The notes: generated by a model from the letters alone, not told the origin. DNA of 64,000 nucleotides from Bradyrhizobium sp. WD16 (GCF_024181725.1 NZ_CP028908.1:4949501-5013500), one strand, 5' to 3'; shown: positions 27,890 to 37,944, counted from the first letter of the stretch. Program-made: numbers and translations.

Positions 27890-30379
27890 TCAGTAGAGAC
27901 CGCCGGTGCCGGAGCGGATGATGGCGCGGTCGGCGTCGGGCGAAACCGCGAGCGCGCGGCCGTCGGCGTCGGCGACGCCGATCACCGAATAGTTGTCCGG
28001 CGGCGCGGTGCCGGGCTTGAACGCCTCGAGGATCGACGCACCACCCGAGCCCGGAGACACCCGGGTTCCGGTCTTGGGGTCGACGCGGACCAGCTTGATG
28101 CCCGCCGGAATGCGGAACGGAATCGCCGGCTTGTCGGCGAGCGCGATCTTGAGGAAGTCGCGCGCCACCGGCGCGGCGAGATGGCCGCCGGTGGCGCCGC
28201 GGCCGAGATGGCGCGGCTTGTCGTAGCCGATATAGACGCCGACGACCACGTCCGGCGAAAAGCCGATGAACCAAGCGTCCTTCTCGTCGTTGGTGGTGCC
28301 GGTCTTGCCGGCGATCGGCTTGCCGACCTCGCGCAGCACCGTTGCGGTACCGCCCTGCACCACTCCTTCCATCATCGAGGTGATCTGGTAGGCGGTCATC
28401 GGGTCGAGCACCTGCTCGCGACGGTCGACCAGTGTCGGCTCGGGCTGACTCTTCCAGTCCGCGGCGTCGCAGCCGCGGCATTCGCGCTGGTCGTGGCGGT
28501 AGATGGTGTGGCCCCAGCGGTCCTGGATGCGGTCGATCAGGGTTGGCTTGATGCGCCGGCCGCCGTTGTCGAACATCGAATAGGCGGTGACCATGCGCAG
28601 CACGGTCGTCTCGCCGGCGCCGAGGGCATAGGACAGATAGTTCGGCAATTCGTCATAGACGCCGAAGCGCTTGGCGTATTCGCCGATCAGCGGCATGCCG
28701 ACGTCCTGGGCGAGGCGCACGGTCACCGTGTTCAGCGAGTGCTTGAGCGCGTTGCGCAGCGTGGTCGGGCCGTAATACTTGCCGGTCGAATAGTTCTCGG
28801 GCCGCCAGACACCGGCGCCCTGTCCCTGGTCGATTTCGATCGGCGCATCGACCACCACCGTCGACGGCGTGTAGCCGTTGTCCATCGCCGCCGAATAAAC
28901 CAGCGGCTTGAACGACGAACCCGGCTGGCGATAGGCTTGGGTGGCGCGGTTGAACTGGCTCTGGTCGAAGGAGAAGCCGCCGATCATGGCCTGGATACGG
29001 CCGGTGAGCGGATCCATCGCCACCAGCGCACCGGAGACTTCCGGAATCTGCCGGAGCCGGTACTGACCTTCCACTTTCGAGCCGTCCTTGGCGAGCAGCG
29101 GATCGACATAGATGACGTCGCCCGGCGACAGCACCTGGGCGAGGCTGGTCGGTGTCTTGCCGCGGGTCGCTCCTTGCGTCGGACGCGCCCAGCGCACGCC
29201 TTCCAGCGTGATCAGGCCGCTCTGGCGATCCTTCATCACCGCGCCGCCGAGTTCGCGGCCCGGCTGGAATCCGATGCGGGCCGACTGATCGCTGATCTCC
29301 AGCACCACGGCGAGCCGCCACGGCGAGATGTCGTTGAGCGATTTGACGTCGGCAAGCTTGACGCCCCAGTCGCCGCTGATGTCGATCTTGGTGGTGGCGC
29401 CCCGCCAGCCCTGGGCCTCGTCGTAACTGACGAGACCGTCGGCGAGCGCCTTGCGGGCGGCGAGCTGCAGTTTGGGATTGAGCGTGGTACGAACCGACAG
29501 CCCGCCTTCATACAGCTTCTTCTCGCCGTAGCGTTCGAAGATGTCGCGGCGGACTTCTTCGGCGAAATATTCGCCGCCGACGATATGCGCCGGGTTCGAA
29601 CGGTTGGTGACGACGAGCGGATCCTTGCGGGCCTGGTCGGCCTCGGCCTGCTTGATCCAGCCGTTCTCCAGCAGACGATCGATGACATAGTTGCGCCGCT
29701 CGACGGCGCGGTCGTGGTTGCGCACCGGATGCAGCGCCGCCGGGGCCTTGGGCAGCGCCGCGAGATAGGCCGCCTCCGCCACCGACAATTCGTTCACCGA
29801 CTTGTCGAAATAGACCAGCGATGCGGCGGCGACACCGTAGGCGCCGAGGCCGAGATAGATCTCGTTGAGATAGAGTTCGAGAATCTTGTCCTTGGAATAG
29901 GCGCGCTCGATCCGCATCGCGAGCAGCGCTTCCTTGATCTTGCGCGTGAACGACACTTCGTTGGTGAGCAGGAAGTTCTTCGCCACCTGCTGGGTGATGG
30001 TCGAGGCGCCCTGGGGCCGCCGCCCCGACCCGTAGTTCTGGGCATAGAGCACGACGGCACGGGCAAGACCGGTAAAGTCGATGCCGCCATGCTCGTAGAA
30101 ATTCTTGTCCTCGGCGGCAAGGAACGCGTTGATCACCCGCTTGGGGATCGCCTGGATGGGCAGATAGAGCCGGCGCTCCTTGGAGTATTCCGCGAGCAGC
30201 GCGCCGTCGGCGGCGTGGACGCGCGTCATCACCGGCGGCTCATAATCCTGAAGCTGCGAATAATCCGGCAGGTCCTTGGAGAAATGCCACACCGCGCCGG
30301 AGACGACTGCGACCCCGACCAGGAATACGATGGTTCCTGCTGCAAACAGGAAGCCGAGAAAGCGCAGCAGCAATCGCAT
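27890..30379 (-). CDS. mrcA: Penicillin-binding protein 1A (bifunctional)
   Basis: Inner-membrane peptidoglycan synthase of 829 residues. After a membrane anchor (about residues 5-28) comes the GT51 glycosyltransferase with EDKNFYEHGGIDF, GASTITQQVAKN, RKIKEALLA and KDKILELYLNEIYLG. A PCB_OB-type insertion follows, then the transpeptidase with PGSSFKPLVY (catalytic Ser), SLN and KTGTTNDEKDAWFIG. I chose ATG 30379 (MRLLLRFLG); an upstream in-frame ATG at 30466 adds an Arg/Gly-rich stretch with no family match. Lies between amiC and prfB on the same strand. Confidence 0.95.
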   Translation of the reverse strand: MRLLLRFLGFLFAAGTIVFLVGVAVVSGAVWHFSKDLPDYSQLQDYEPPVMTRVHAADGALLAEYSKERRLYLPIQAIPKRVINAFLAAEDKNFYEHGGIDFTGLARAVVLYAQNYGSGRRPQGASTITQQVAKNFLLTNEVSFTRKIKEALLAMRIERAYSKDKILELYLNEIYLGLGAYGVAAASLVYFDKSVNELSVAEAAYLAALPKAPAALHPVRNHDRAVERRNYVIDRLLENGWIKQAEADQARKDPLVVTNRSNPAHIVGGEYFAEEVRRDIFERYGEKKLYEGGLSVRTTLNPKLQLAARKALADGLVSYDEAQGWRGATTKIDISGDWGVKLADVKSLNDISPWRLAVVLEISDQSARIGFQPGRELGGAVMKDRQSGLITLEGVRWARPTQGATRGKTPTSLAQVLSPGDVIYVDPLLAKDGSKVEGQYRLRQIPEVSGALVAMDPLTGRIQAMIGGFSFDQSQFNRATQAYRQPGSSFKPLVYSAAMDNGYTPSTVVVDAPIEIDQGQGAGVWRPENYSTGKYYGPTTLRNALKHSLNTVTVRLAQDVGMPLIGEYAKRFGVYDELPNYLSYALGAGETTVLRMVTAYSMFDNGGRRIKPTLIDRIQDRWGHTIYRHDQRECRGCDAADWKSQPEPTLVDRREQVLDPMTAYQITSMMEGVVQGGTATVLREVGKPIAGKTGTTNDEKDAWFIGFSPDVVVGVYIGYDKPRHLGRGATGGHLAAPVARDFLKIALADKPAIPFRIPAGIKLVRVDPKTGTRVSPGSGGASILEAFKPGTAPPDNYSVIGVADADGRALAVSPDADRAIIRSGTGGLY

Positions 30380-30539
30380 CCGAATTGTCCGTTCAACCCC
30401 TGCCCGCCCCGCGCCGGATCTCGCTCCGGATCGTGCGTTCCATTTCGCGGTCCCGGGACCGCACAACCAGCCGCCCGCGATGATTCCCCGCGGATGGGGC
30501 TAAGGTTTTATAAAGCGGCGGCTGTGGCCAAACTAGGGC

Positions 30540-31916
30540 TTATTGTCCTGCCTCGACCCGGCTTTCGCGCCCGGCGACGGCGGCCGTCGTGCCGTCCGAA
30601 ACCACCCGCTTGCCGAAGAAGGCTTCGATCGCCTGCCCGACCGAGCCGACCGTCCGCGACCGCCAGCTCTCGGAGACGAGATGCTGGAGATCGTCCTTGT
30701 TGGTCACGTAGCCGAGTTCCACCAGCACCGACGGCACATCGGGCGCCTTGAGAACCTTGAATCCCGCTGATTTCAATGGGTGCTTGTGCAGCCGGGCGAC
30801 CCCCTTCAGCTCCCCTGCCAGCAGGCGGGCGAAGCGATTGGAGAAGGTCTTGGTCTCGCGCTGCGCGAGATCGATCAGGATGTCCGCAACCTCGGTCGGC
30901 TCCTCGGTCAGATTGACCCCGCCGATCGCATCCGCCTTGTTTTCAGCGTCGGCGAGCCGCTCCGCCTCGGCATCCGACGCCCGGTCCGACAATGTGTAAA
31001 TCGTCGCGCCCTGGGCATCGCCCTCGCCCTTCGGCAAGGCGTCAGCATGGATCGAAACGAACAGCGCGGCTTTGCGCTCCCGTGCGATCTTCACCCGTTC
31101 GCCGAGCGGGATGAAGGTGTCGTCGCTGCGGGTCATGACCACACGGTACTTGCCCGTCTTTTCGATCTGGGCGCCGAGGCTCCTGGCGAATTCGAGCACC
31201 AGATCCTTTTCGGCCTCGCCGCTCGGTGCCATGGTGCCGTTATCGATGCCGCCATGACCGGGGTCGAGCACGATCACCGGCCGCAGGTCAGGCGTCTCCG
31301 CCGCTGCCGGACCGGCGGCATTGGCCACCACCGCGCCGGTGGGCGCCGGATCGCCGAGCCCGGGCCGCACGGCGGCGCCGCCATCCGCCGCCTGGGCCTG
31401 GCGGAAGGCCGCCTTGTCCACCGCCGCCAGTTCGACGATCAGCCGGGACGGCTGGCCATTGGCGGCATCAAGCACATACGCCTTTTCGATCCTGGCCGGT
31501 CCGGTCAGGTCGAAGACCACGCGAGAGCCCCCCGGCATCACGAGACCGTAGCGGAAGGCCTTGATCAGTCCGCGGCCGGTGTGCCCGACCCCCGCCGCCA
31601 GCTGGAATGTGGTCTGAGGGATGTCCAGAATCACCCGGTAAGGATCTGCCAGGGTGAAGGCATGCACATCGACGCGGCGGTCGAGGTCGAGGATGAAACG
31701 GGTCTGTTTGTCGTCGCCGGCGATACGGACGTCGCGGGCGACCGGAAACTCCGGCTGGGCCACACTCGCCGCCATCGCCACCGTTGATTCGGCCGCCATC
31801 GCCGGCGCCGAACCCGGCCCCGTACCGGCCAATGCCGTCATGCAGCACAGCGCCAGCCCGCCAAAGGACGGGGACGATAGCCGAGCCAATAGATGCTGGT
31901 ATGTGCGGCGAGCCAC
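30540..31916 (-). CDS. amiC: N-acetylmuramoyl-L-alanine amidase (AmiC type)
   Basis: Periplasmic zinc amidase that cleaves septal peptidoglycan. An N-terminal export signal is followed by an AMIN domain (about residues 60-160, RFILDLDRRVDVHAFTLADP) and a C-terminal Amidase_3 domain with zinc ligands in LDPGHGGIDNG, SGEAEKD and SIHADALP, and the catalytic Glu in VELGYVTNKDD. I favour the GTG at 31916, ten bases after GGAGG. It gives MARRTYQHLLARL, a start with paired arginines that may suit Tat export as for E. coli AmiC. A GTG at 31961 in frame is the longer alternative. Confidence 0.92.
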   Translation of the reverse strand: MARRTYQHLLARLSSPSFGGLALCCMTALAGTGPGSAPAMAAESTVAMAASVAQPEFPVARDVRIAGDDKQTRFILDLDRRVDVHAFTLADPYRVILDIPQTTFQLAAGVGHTGRGLIKAFRYGLVMPGGSRVVFDLTGPARIEKAYVLDAANGQPSRLIVELAAVDKAAFRQAQAADGGAAVRPGLGDPAPTGAVVANAAGPAAAETPDLRPVIVLDPGHGGIDNGTMAPSGEAEKDLVLEFARSLGAQIEKTGKYRVVMTRSDDTFIPLGERVKIARERKAALFVSIHADALPKGEGDAQGATIYTLSDRASDAEAERLADAENKADAIGGVNLTEEPTEVADILIDLAQRETKTFSNRFARLLAGELKGVARLHKHPLKSAGFKVLKAPDVPSVLVELGYVTNKDDLQHLVSESWRSRTVGSVGQAIEAFFGKRVVSDGTTAAVAGRESRVEAGQ

Positions 31917-32664
31917 CGAATCCAAGCCTCCACCCGGCCCTTGATAGCCGAATAGAGCCACAGGGTTAATCGCCCCTTAAGGGGGTGTGGCCGTTTCAGG
32001 GCGACTGTTGCCGGGTGGCGACGCTCCCTTGCCAGCACCCGGCAATCGACGTATGTAAACGTTTGCTGACGGTATAACTCCCGGTTGCGTCGCGTTCAGC
32101 CTCCCGGTGCAGCGCCGGTCATTCGGACCACCTAGATCCTATCCTTTAGGTCCGGATGTCTTGCGTGCCTTTCCGCAGCCCGCCTTGGTCAGCGCAGTGC
32201 GCGACCGCCGCGGGCTCGGTTCAAGCCCGAGCGGCCGCCCGGCCCGGATGGACACCTCAATGGTCGACATCCTCCAGGGTTCCGGGGTCGCACCTCTCAA
32301 CCGGAGCCGCTTCAGCCGGTCACGATGCCGCGAGGCATGGTTGCGAAGGCCGGTTGTGTGGCCGGCGAGCGCCTCCTGCGCTGCACCGATCCGCCAGCGA
32401 CGAATAAAGGCGGCTGTCCTGCCGCACCGCATAGAACGGGCCGACGCTTGATGCGCCAGACTCAATTGCCAATCTCAGCCGCCGCGAAGTCGCCGACGCG
32501 CGCCATCATGGCGCATCGGCTGTTCGCCCGACCTGAGCGGGCAAAGCGCATCGAGAGCTCCTTCGGCCTTCCCCTCACCCCCGAATCAGGTGGACCGTCA
32601 CCCAACCCCGCCGCGCGCCTTGCGCCGGCCGACAGACGGGCGTTCCGCCGCCGAGAGTTTTCCA
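31917..32664. promoter_or_regulatory. Divergent amiC/rne promoter region and long rne leader
   Basis: About 750 bases without a convincing gene. It contains a perfect palindrome CCCCTTAAGGGG (31973-31984) and a hairpin whose stem TTGCCGGGT (32008-32016) pairs with ACCCGGCAA (32037-32045). A less G+C-rich patch at about 32046-32090 is the likeliest promoter zone. Long structured rne leaders are used for RNase E autoregulation in E. coli, and a similar role here is an inference. Confidence 0.5.
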
Positions 32665-35600
32665 ATGCCAAACAAGATGTTGATCGATGCCACCCATCCG
32701 GAAGAAACCCGGGTCGTGGTGGTCCGCGGCAATCGCGTTGAAGAGTTTGATTTCGAGTCAGCCCAGCGCAAGCAGCTCCGCGGTAATATCTACCTCGCTA
32801 AAGTCACCAGGGTCGAACCCTCGCTGCAGGCCGCCTTCGTCGAATACGGCGGCAACCGGCACGGCTTCCTGGCCTTCAGCGAAATCCATCCCGATTACTA
32901 TCAGATCCCGGTTGCCGACCGGCAGGCGCTGATCGAGGCCGAGGAGCGCGCCCACCGCGAGGCTGAGGAAGAATCCGAGCACCGCGATCGTCGCCGTCGG
33001 TCGCGCCATCGCGGCGCGCGCCGCCGCGGCCATGGCGAACGGGTGCGCAGCGAAATCGTCGAAGGTGGCGCCGAGGCGCCGGCCGCCGCATTCGAGGGCG
33101 AGGCCCAGGCCGTCGCCGAGGCAAGCCATGGCGAAGCGCCCTATGGCGAGGCTGGACACGCCGAAGCGCAGCACAATGATGCAGAACTTGGCGAAGCGCG
33201 TCGTGCCGATGCCCGCCATGACGACGACGGCCGCGAGCTGATCCACGACGATCACGCTCACGATGACGACGTGCCGCCGGTGGTCGCCCGCGGTTTCGAC
33301 CGGCCTGACGTCGTCGCCGCGAGCGGGGAAGCCGCCGACGAGTATCACGACGACGAAACCCACGGCGGCGAGTTCGGGGCAGCCGACGATCGCGATGGCG
33401 GCCACACCGAGGACGATCACGGGCACCCTGACGACCATGAGCACCATGGTGAGCCTCATGCCGTCGAATTCGCTGCCGACACCGGCGAAGCGGTCGAGGC
33501 CGGGGCCGACGACGACGAGGATGACGACGAGGACGACGAAGAGGAGACCGAAGACGAAGCGGTCGAATCCGTCGGCGGCGACGACGCCCTCGAGGAGGTT
33601 CCCGAGCGTGCCTTCCGGCCTCGCCGCCAGTACAAGATCCAGGAAGTCATCAAGCGCCGCCAGGTGATGCTGGTGCAGGTCGTCAAGGAAGAGCGCGGCA
33701 ACAAGGGCGCGGCGCTGACCACCTACCTGTCGCTCGCCGGCCGTTACGCGGTGCTGATGCCCAACACCGCCCGCGGCGGCGGCATCAGCCGCAAGATCAC
33801 CTCGGCCCAGGACCGCACCCGTCTCAAGGAGGTCGTGCAGGATCTCGACGTGCCCGAGGGCATGGGCATCATCCTGCGCACCGCCGGCGCCTCGCGCACC
33901 AAGCAGGAGATCAAGCGCGACTTCGAATACCTGATCCGGATGTGGGAGACGGTGCGCGACCTCACGCTGCAGTCGCAGGCGCCCACCCTGGTCTACGAGG
34001 AAGGCTCGCTGATCAAGCGCTCGTTGCGCGACCTCTACAACAAGGAGATCGACGAGATCCTGGTCGCCGGCGAGGACGGCTACCACGAAGCCCGCGATTT
34101 CATGAAAATGCTGATGCCGACGCATACCCGCGCGGTGAAGCTCTATCGCGACCAGCAGCCGCTGTTCTCGCGCATGGGCGTCGAGAGCCAGCTCGACGCG
34201 ATGTTCTCGCCGACGGTGCAGCTGCGCTCGGGCGGCTATATCGTCATCAACCAGACCGAGGCGCTGGTCTCGATCGACGTCAACTCTGGACGCTCGACCC
34301 GCGAGCATCACATCGAGGACACGGCGCTCAAGACCAATCTCGAGGCGGCGGAAGAAGTCGCGCGGCAACTACGGCTGCGCGACCTCGCCGGGCTGATCGT
34401 CATCGATTTCATCGACATGGACGAGAAGCGCAACAACCGCTCGGTCGAGCGCAAGCTCAGCGAGTGCCTGCGCCATGACCGCGCCCGCATCCAGGTCGGC
34501 CGGATCTCGCATTTCGGCCTGCTGGAGATGTCGCGCCAACGCATCCGCGCCAGCGTGCTCGAGAGCTCGACCGAGCCCTGCCCGCATTGCGGCGGAACCG
34601 GTCACGTCCGCTCGGTCGCCTCGGTGGCGCTGCAGCTGCTGCGCGGCCTCGAAGAAGTGCTGATGAAGGGCGCGACCCACAATCTCGTCGTGCGGACCCG
34701 CACCGAGGTCGCGCTCTACGTCCTCAACCACAAGCGCGGTCATCTGCGCGATCTCGAGAACAGCTTCAAGGTCACGCTGTCGATCCTCGCCGACCCGACC
34801 GTCAACGGCCAGCAGTCCTATGTGATTGACCGTGGCGAACAGGTCCACACGCTGGAAGCGGCCAAGGCGCTGCTCGCCGCCCAGGCGGCAGCGGCGCCGC
34901 CTGCGCTGATCGAGCCGCCCGATGAAGACGAGTTCGGCGACTTCGAGGGCGAACTCGAGAGCGAGGACACCGAGGAAGCCGCCGAGGGCGCTCCCGCCGA
35001 GGAATCGGGCGAGGCTGGCGAAGGCGGCCGTCGCCGCCGGCGGCGGCGACGGCGTCGCGGTCGTAGCGGGGAAGCCCGCGAGGGCGCTCCCGGTTCCGAG
35101 GAGCAGCTCGAAAGCCCGGCGATCGTCCCGTCCGACGATGCCGAGCCGAGCGAGACCTCCGAGGTCGATGAAGGCGAAGGCGCCGAAGACGAGTCCGAGG
35201 AGCGTGAAGGTCAGGAGCAGGTCGAAGCTGGTGGTGAGCGCCGTCCGCGCCGCCGTGGACGCCGCGGTGGCCGGCGCCGCCGGGGCGGTCAAGACGGTGC
35301 CGAAGGGCAAGAGCATGAGGGCTCGGCGGCAGCCATTTCCGACGAGCTCCACGTCTCGCCGCCGGACGTCGCAGAGGCCGTCGCCGATCTGAACGGCGCC
35401 GCGCCGGTTGAAGCGCCGCAGGCGCCCGCCGCGCCGGAAACCGACAGCGGTGACGGCGACACCACCAAGCCCCGCCGCGGCTCGACGATTCGTGAGAAGG
35501 TGAGCTTCTTCACGGCCGAGCCGCAGGGCGACGCCGCGCTGCCGCCCGCCGAAGCCCCGGCCCCCGCGGCCGAAGCCGCTCCGTCGCCGGAGAGCGCCCC

Positions 35601-35709
35601 GGCTCAGCACATCGCTCCCGCGCCACAGGCGCCGGCGCCGCAGCCGGCCGAATCTGCCGCGCCGCGCAAGGCCGGCTGGTGGTCGCGTCGCTTCGGCGGC
35701 GGCAACTGA
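32665..35709 (+). CDS. rne: Ribonuclease E/G family endoribonuclease
   Basis: Endoribonuclease for mRNA decay and rRNA processing, organiser of the degradosome. Of 1,014 residues, the first 90 hold the start of the S1 domain (NIYLAKVTRVEPSLQAAFVE). An insertion of about 230 residues (90-322), rich in Glu, Asp, His and Arg, then splits the S1 domain, which resumes at YKIQEVIKRRQ. The catalytic region has INQTEALVSIDVNSGRSTR and VIDFIDMDEKRNNR (metal-binding Asp residues) and the zinc link CPHCGGTG. The C-terminal 270 residues are disordered, with acidic blocks, two Arg-rich blocks and a final KAGWWSRRFGG. I chose ATG 32665 by family start; the frame is open 75 bases further upstream. Confidence 0.95.
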   Translation: MPNKMLIDATHPEETRVVVVRGNRVEEFDFESAQRKQLRGNIYLAKVTRVEPSLQAAFVEYGGNRHGFLAFSEIHPDYYQIPVADRQALIEAEERAHREAEEESEHRDRRRRSRHRGARRRGHGERVRSEIVEGGAEAPAAAFEGEAQAVAEASHGEAPYGEAGHAEAQHNDAELGEARRADARHDDDGRELIHDDHAHDDDVPPVVARGFDRPDVVAASGEAADEYHDDETHGGEFGAADDRDGGHTEDDHGHPDDHEHHGEPHAVEFAADTGEAVEAGADDDEDDDEDDEEETEDEAVESVGGDDALEEVPERAFRPRRQYKIQEVIKRRQVMLVQVVKEERGNKGAALTTYLSLAGRYAVLMPNTARGGGISRKITSAQDRTRLKEVVQDLDVPEGMGIILRTAGASRTKQEIKRDFEYLIRMWETVRDLTLQSQAPTLVYEEGSLIKRSLRDLYNKEIDEILVAGEDGYHEARDFMKMLMPTHTRAVKLYRDQQPLFSRMGVESQLDAMFSPTVQLRSGGYIVINQTEALVSIDVNSGRSTREHHIEDTALKTNLEAAEEVARQLRLRDLAGLIVIDFIDMDEKRNNRSVERKLSECLRHDRARIQVGRISHFGLLEMSRQRIRASVLESSTEPCPHCGGTGHVRSVASVALQLLRGLEEVLMKGATHNLVVRTRTEVALYVLNHKRGHLRDLENSFKVTLSILADPTVNGQQSYVIDRGEQVHTLEAAKALLAAQAAAAPPALIEPPDEDEFGDFEGELESEDTEEAAEGAPAEESGEAGEGGRRRRRRRRRRGRSGEAREGAPGSEEQLESPAIVPSDDAEPSETSEVDEGEGAEDESEEREGQEQVEAGGERRPRRRGRRGGRRRRGGQDGAEGQEHEGSAAAISDELHVSPPDVAEAVADLNGAAPVEAPQAPAAPETDSGDGDTTKPRRGSTIREKVSFFTAEPQGDAALPPAEAPAPAAEAAPSPESAPAQHIAPAPQAPAPQPAESAAPRKAGWWSRRFGGGN

Positions 35710-35767
35710 AGACGACGAGGTCGGCGGGGGAGCCCTCGCGCCGGACGGATCGAGTTGCGAGCCCTTG

Positions 35768-35802
35768 AAAAAAAAACGCCCGGCCGATCGGCCGGGCGTT
35801 TT
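35768..35802. terminator. Bidirectional terminator between rne and dctA
   Basis: AACGCCCGGCC pairs with GGCCGGGCGTT around a GATC loop, with nine A on the left and TTTT on the right. It can stop transcription from both convergent genes. Confidence 0.93.
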
Positions 35803-35827
35803 CGTCTGGGGTCGACGTGCCGGCGGC

Positions 35828-37156
35828 TCAGCCGGTGGTGATCGCCGTCTCGACGTCGGACGGATCGACGGTCCGGTTGAGCGCGGCATTGAGCTTGTCG
35901 CGATCGAGCTCGCCCTCCCACCACGAGACGAACACCGCGGCAACGCCGTTGCCGGTGATGTTGGTCAGCGCGCGGCATTCGCTCATGAACTTGTCGATCG
36001 AGAACACGATCGCCATGCCGGGCACCAGTGCCGGATTGACCACGCTCAGCGTCGCCGCAAGCGTGATGAAGCCTGCGCCGGTGACGCCGCTCGCGCCCTT
36101 GGAGGTCAGCATCGCCACCACCAAAATGGTGAGCTGCTGGTTCAGCGTGAGGTCGAAGCCGAGCGCCTGGGAGATGAACAGCGTCGCCAGCGTCATGTAG
36201 ATGTTGGTGCCGTCGAGGTTGAACGAATAGCCGGTCGGCACCACGAGACCGACGACCGACTTCGAACAGCCGAGCCGCTCCAGCTTCTCCATCAGCTGCG
36301 GCAGCGCGCTTTCCGACGAGCTGGTGCCGAGCACGATCAGGAGTTCGTCGCGGATATAGCGGATGAACTTGAAGATGCTGAAGCCGACGAAGCGCGCGAT
36401 CAGCCCGAGCACCACGACGACGAAGATCCCCGCGGTCAGATAGAACAGCGCGATCAGGCCGAACAGGTTGCCGAGCGCCTGGGGGCCGAACTTGCCGATG
36501 GTGTAGGCCATGGCGCCGAAGGCGCCGAGCGGCGCCGCCTTCATGACGATGGCGATGACGCCGAATACCGCATGCGCGGTGTCGTCGATCAGGTTGCGCA
36601 GCGTATGGCCGCGCTCGCCGAGCGCCATCAGGGCAAAGCCGAACAGGATGGCAAACAGCAGCACCTGCAGGATGTCGCCACGGGCGAGTGCGCCGACGAC
36701 GCTGTCGGGAATGATGTTGAGGACGAAATCCACCGACTTCTGAGACTCGGCCTGCTTGATATAGCCCGCGACCGCCGCGGCGTCCGGCCTGGCGGCAAGG
36801 CCGTGACCGACCTGGAACAGGTTGCCGACGACGAGGCCGAGCAGCAGGGCGAAGGTCGAGACGATCTCGAAATAGAACAGCGCCTTGATGCCGACCCGGC
36901 CGACCTTCTTGGCGTCCTGGATATGGGCGATGCCGGAGACCACCGTGCAGAAGATGATCGGCGCGATCACCATCTTGATGAGCTTCACGAAGCCGTCGCC
37001 GAGGGCCTTGATCCATTCATTGGTGGCGAGCTTGGGATCGAGCCAGCCGACCACGATGCCGAGCAGGATCGCGATCAGCACCTGGACATAAAGGATCTTG
37101 TACCAGGGCTTGCGCGCCGGTGCTGCCACCGCCGGCATGATGGTTGTCGTGGACAT
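35828..37156 (-). CDS. dctA: C4-dicarboxylate transporter DctA (DAACS family)
   Basis: Cation-symporter for succinate, malate and fumarate, 442 residues. The family motifs are clear: [18 protein letters not shown] (serine-rich re-entrant loop), [15 protein letters not shown] and the downstream helix [18 protein letters not shown]. About eight membrane helices plus two re-entrant loops are expected. In free-living rhizobia dctA is induced by DctB/DctD with sigma-54; those genes are not in this window. A 12-base palindrome lies just upstream of the start and may be an operator. Confidence 0.95.
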   Translation of the reverse strand: MSTTTIMPAVAAPARKPWYKILYVQVLIAILLGIVVGWLDPKLATNEWIKALGDGFVKLIKMVIAPIIFCTVVSGIAHIQDAKKVGRVGIKALFYFEIVSTFALLLGLVVGNLFQVGHGLAARPDAAAVAGYIKQAESQKSVDFVLNIIPDSVVGALARGDILQVLLFAILFGFALMALGERGHTLRNLIDDTAHAVFGVIAIVMKAAPLGAFGAMAYTIGKFGPQALGNLFGLIALFYLTAGIFVVVVLGLIARFVGFSIFKFIRYIRDELLIVLGTSSSESALPQLMEKLERLGCSKSVVGLVVPTGYSFNLDGTNIYMTLATLFISQALGFDLTLNQQLTILVVAMLTSKGASGVTGAGFITLAATLSVVNPALVPGMAIVFSIDKFMSECRALTNITGNGVAAVFVSWWEGELDRDKLNAALNRTVDPSDVETAITTG

Positions 37157-37175
37157 TTCCCCGTTTCCCCTCTTA

Positions 37176-37187
37176 GTGACGCGTCAC
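37176..37187. promoter_or_regulatory. Candidate operator palindrome upstream of dctA
   Basis: GTGACGCGTCAC is a perfect 12-base palindrome centred about 25 bases before the dctA ATG, in the place of a leader or promoter. The binding factor is unknown; dyads of this length suit a GntR-type or similar dimeric repressor. Confidence 0.4.
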
Positions 37188-37263
37188 GCGGATGACATCG
37201 TTACATGACTGAACGCCGCACCCTATAAGGTGCGCCCGCCGCCCTGCCAATGCCGTCCGGTGG

Positions 37264-37300
37264 AAAAAAATGAGCCCCGGCGCAGGCCGCGCCGGGGCTC
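37264..37300 (-). terminator. Terminator after bioY
   Basis: On the minus strand GAGCCCCGGCGC pairs with GCGCCGGGGCTC around a five-base loop, followed by A and seven T. A strong intrinsic terminator separating bioY from dctA. Confidence 0.92.
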
Positions 37301-37338
37301 CAACATGATGAAAAACAAGGCGTTCCGGCCGGCGGCGA

Positions 37339-37944
37339 TCAGCGCCGCGACAGCCGCTCCGTGCTGCGATGCAGCAAGGGCAACCCCAGGGCACCGAGCG
37401 CGCTCTTGATCACCGAGCCAGCGACGAACGGCACCACCCCGACGAGCCAGGCCTTCTCCGCGCCGAGCCCGAGGCCGCCGACCAGCCAGGCGAAACCGGC
37501 CGCCAGCATCACGGCGTGACCGGCGAGCATGCCGACGCCCAGCACGGCGACGGAACGCCCCATGCGCTCGACGATGACGCCCATCAGCACCGCGGCAAGG
37601 ACGAAGCCGACGAGATACCCGGCGGTCGGGCCGGCGAACACCGCGGGCCCCCCCACCGGACCGGCAAACACCGGCAGCCCGGCCGCGCCTTCGCCGAGAT
37701 AGGCCAGCAGCGTGGCCAGACCCAGCCGCCAGCCATAGGCGGCGCCGATCAGCAGCACGACCAGGCTCTGCATCGTCATGGGCACGTAGGGAAGCGGGAC
37801 GTTGATCTTGGCGGACAGCGCCAGCAGCGCCGAGCCGGCCAGGACGAGGATGGCGTTGCGCGCCAGGGCGCCGGCCGCCGAATGCATCGCGGGCCGCAAT
37901 GCCGCGCCGCGCTGGCGATGGGAAGAAGTTGTCGTCTCAGGCAC
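37339..37944 (-). CDS. bioY: Biotin transporter substrate-binding subunit BioY
   Basis: Membrane S-component that binds biotin, 201 residues and six helices. The family segments are INVPLPYVPMTMQSLVVLL, LAYLGEGAAGLPVFAGP and GPTAGYLVGFVLAA. I chose the GTG at 37944 because AGGAG lies seven bases upstream; an internal ATG would shorten the N-terminus by about 20 residues. No bioM/bioN energising genes are adjacent, so it must act alone or share an ECF module encoded elsewhere. Its own terminator follows. Confidence 0.92.
   Translation of the reverse strand: MPETTTSSHRQRGAALRPAMHSAAGALARNAILVLAGSALLALSAKINVPLPYVPMTMQSLVVLLIGAAYGWRLGLATLLAYLGEGAAGLPVFAGPVGGPAVFAGPTAGYLVGFVLAAVLMGVIVERMGRSVAVLGVGMLAGHAVMLAAGFAWLVGGLGLGAEKAWLVGVVPFVAGSVIKSALGALGLPLLHRSTERLSRR

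Noticed and set aside
32107-32451. Open frame of 114 codons in the rne leader
   Set aside because: No ribosome binding site, Arg/Ser/Pro-rich text and no family similarity; better explained as leader.
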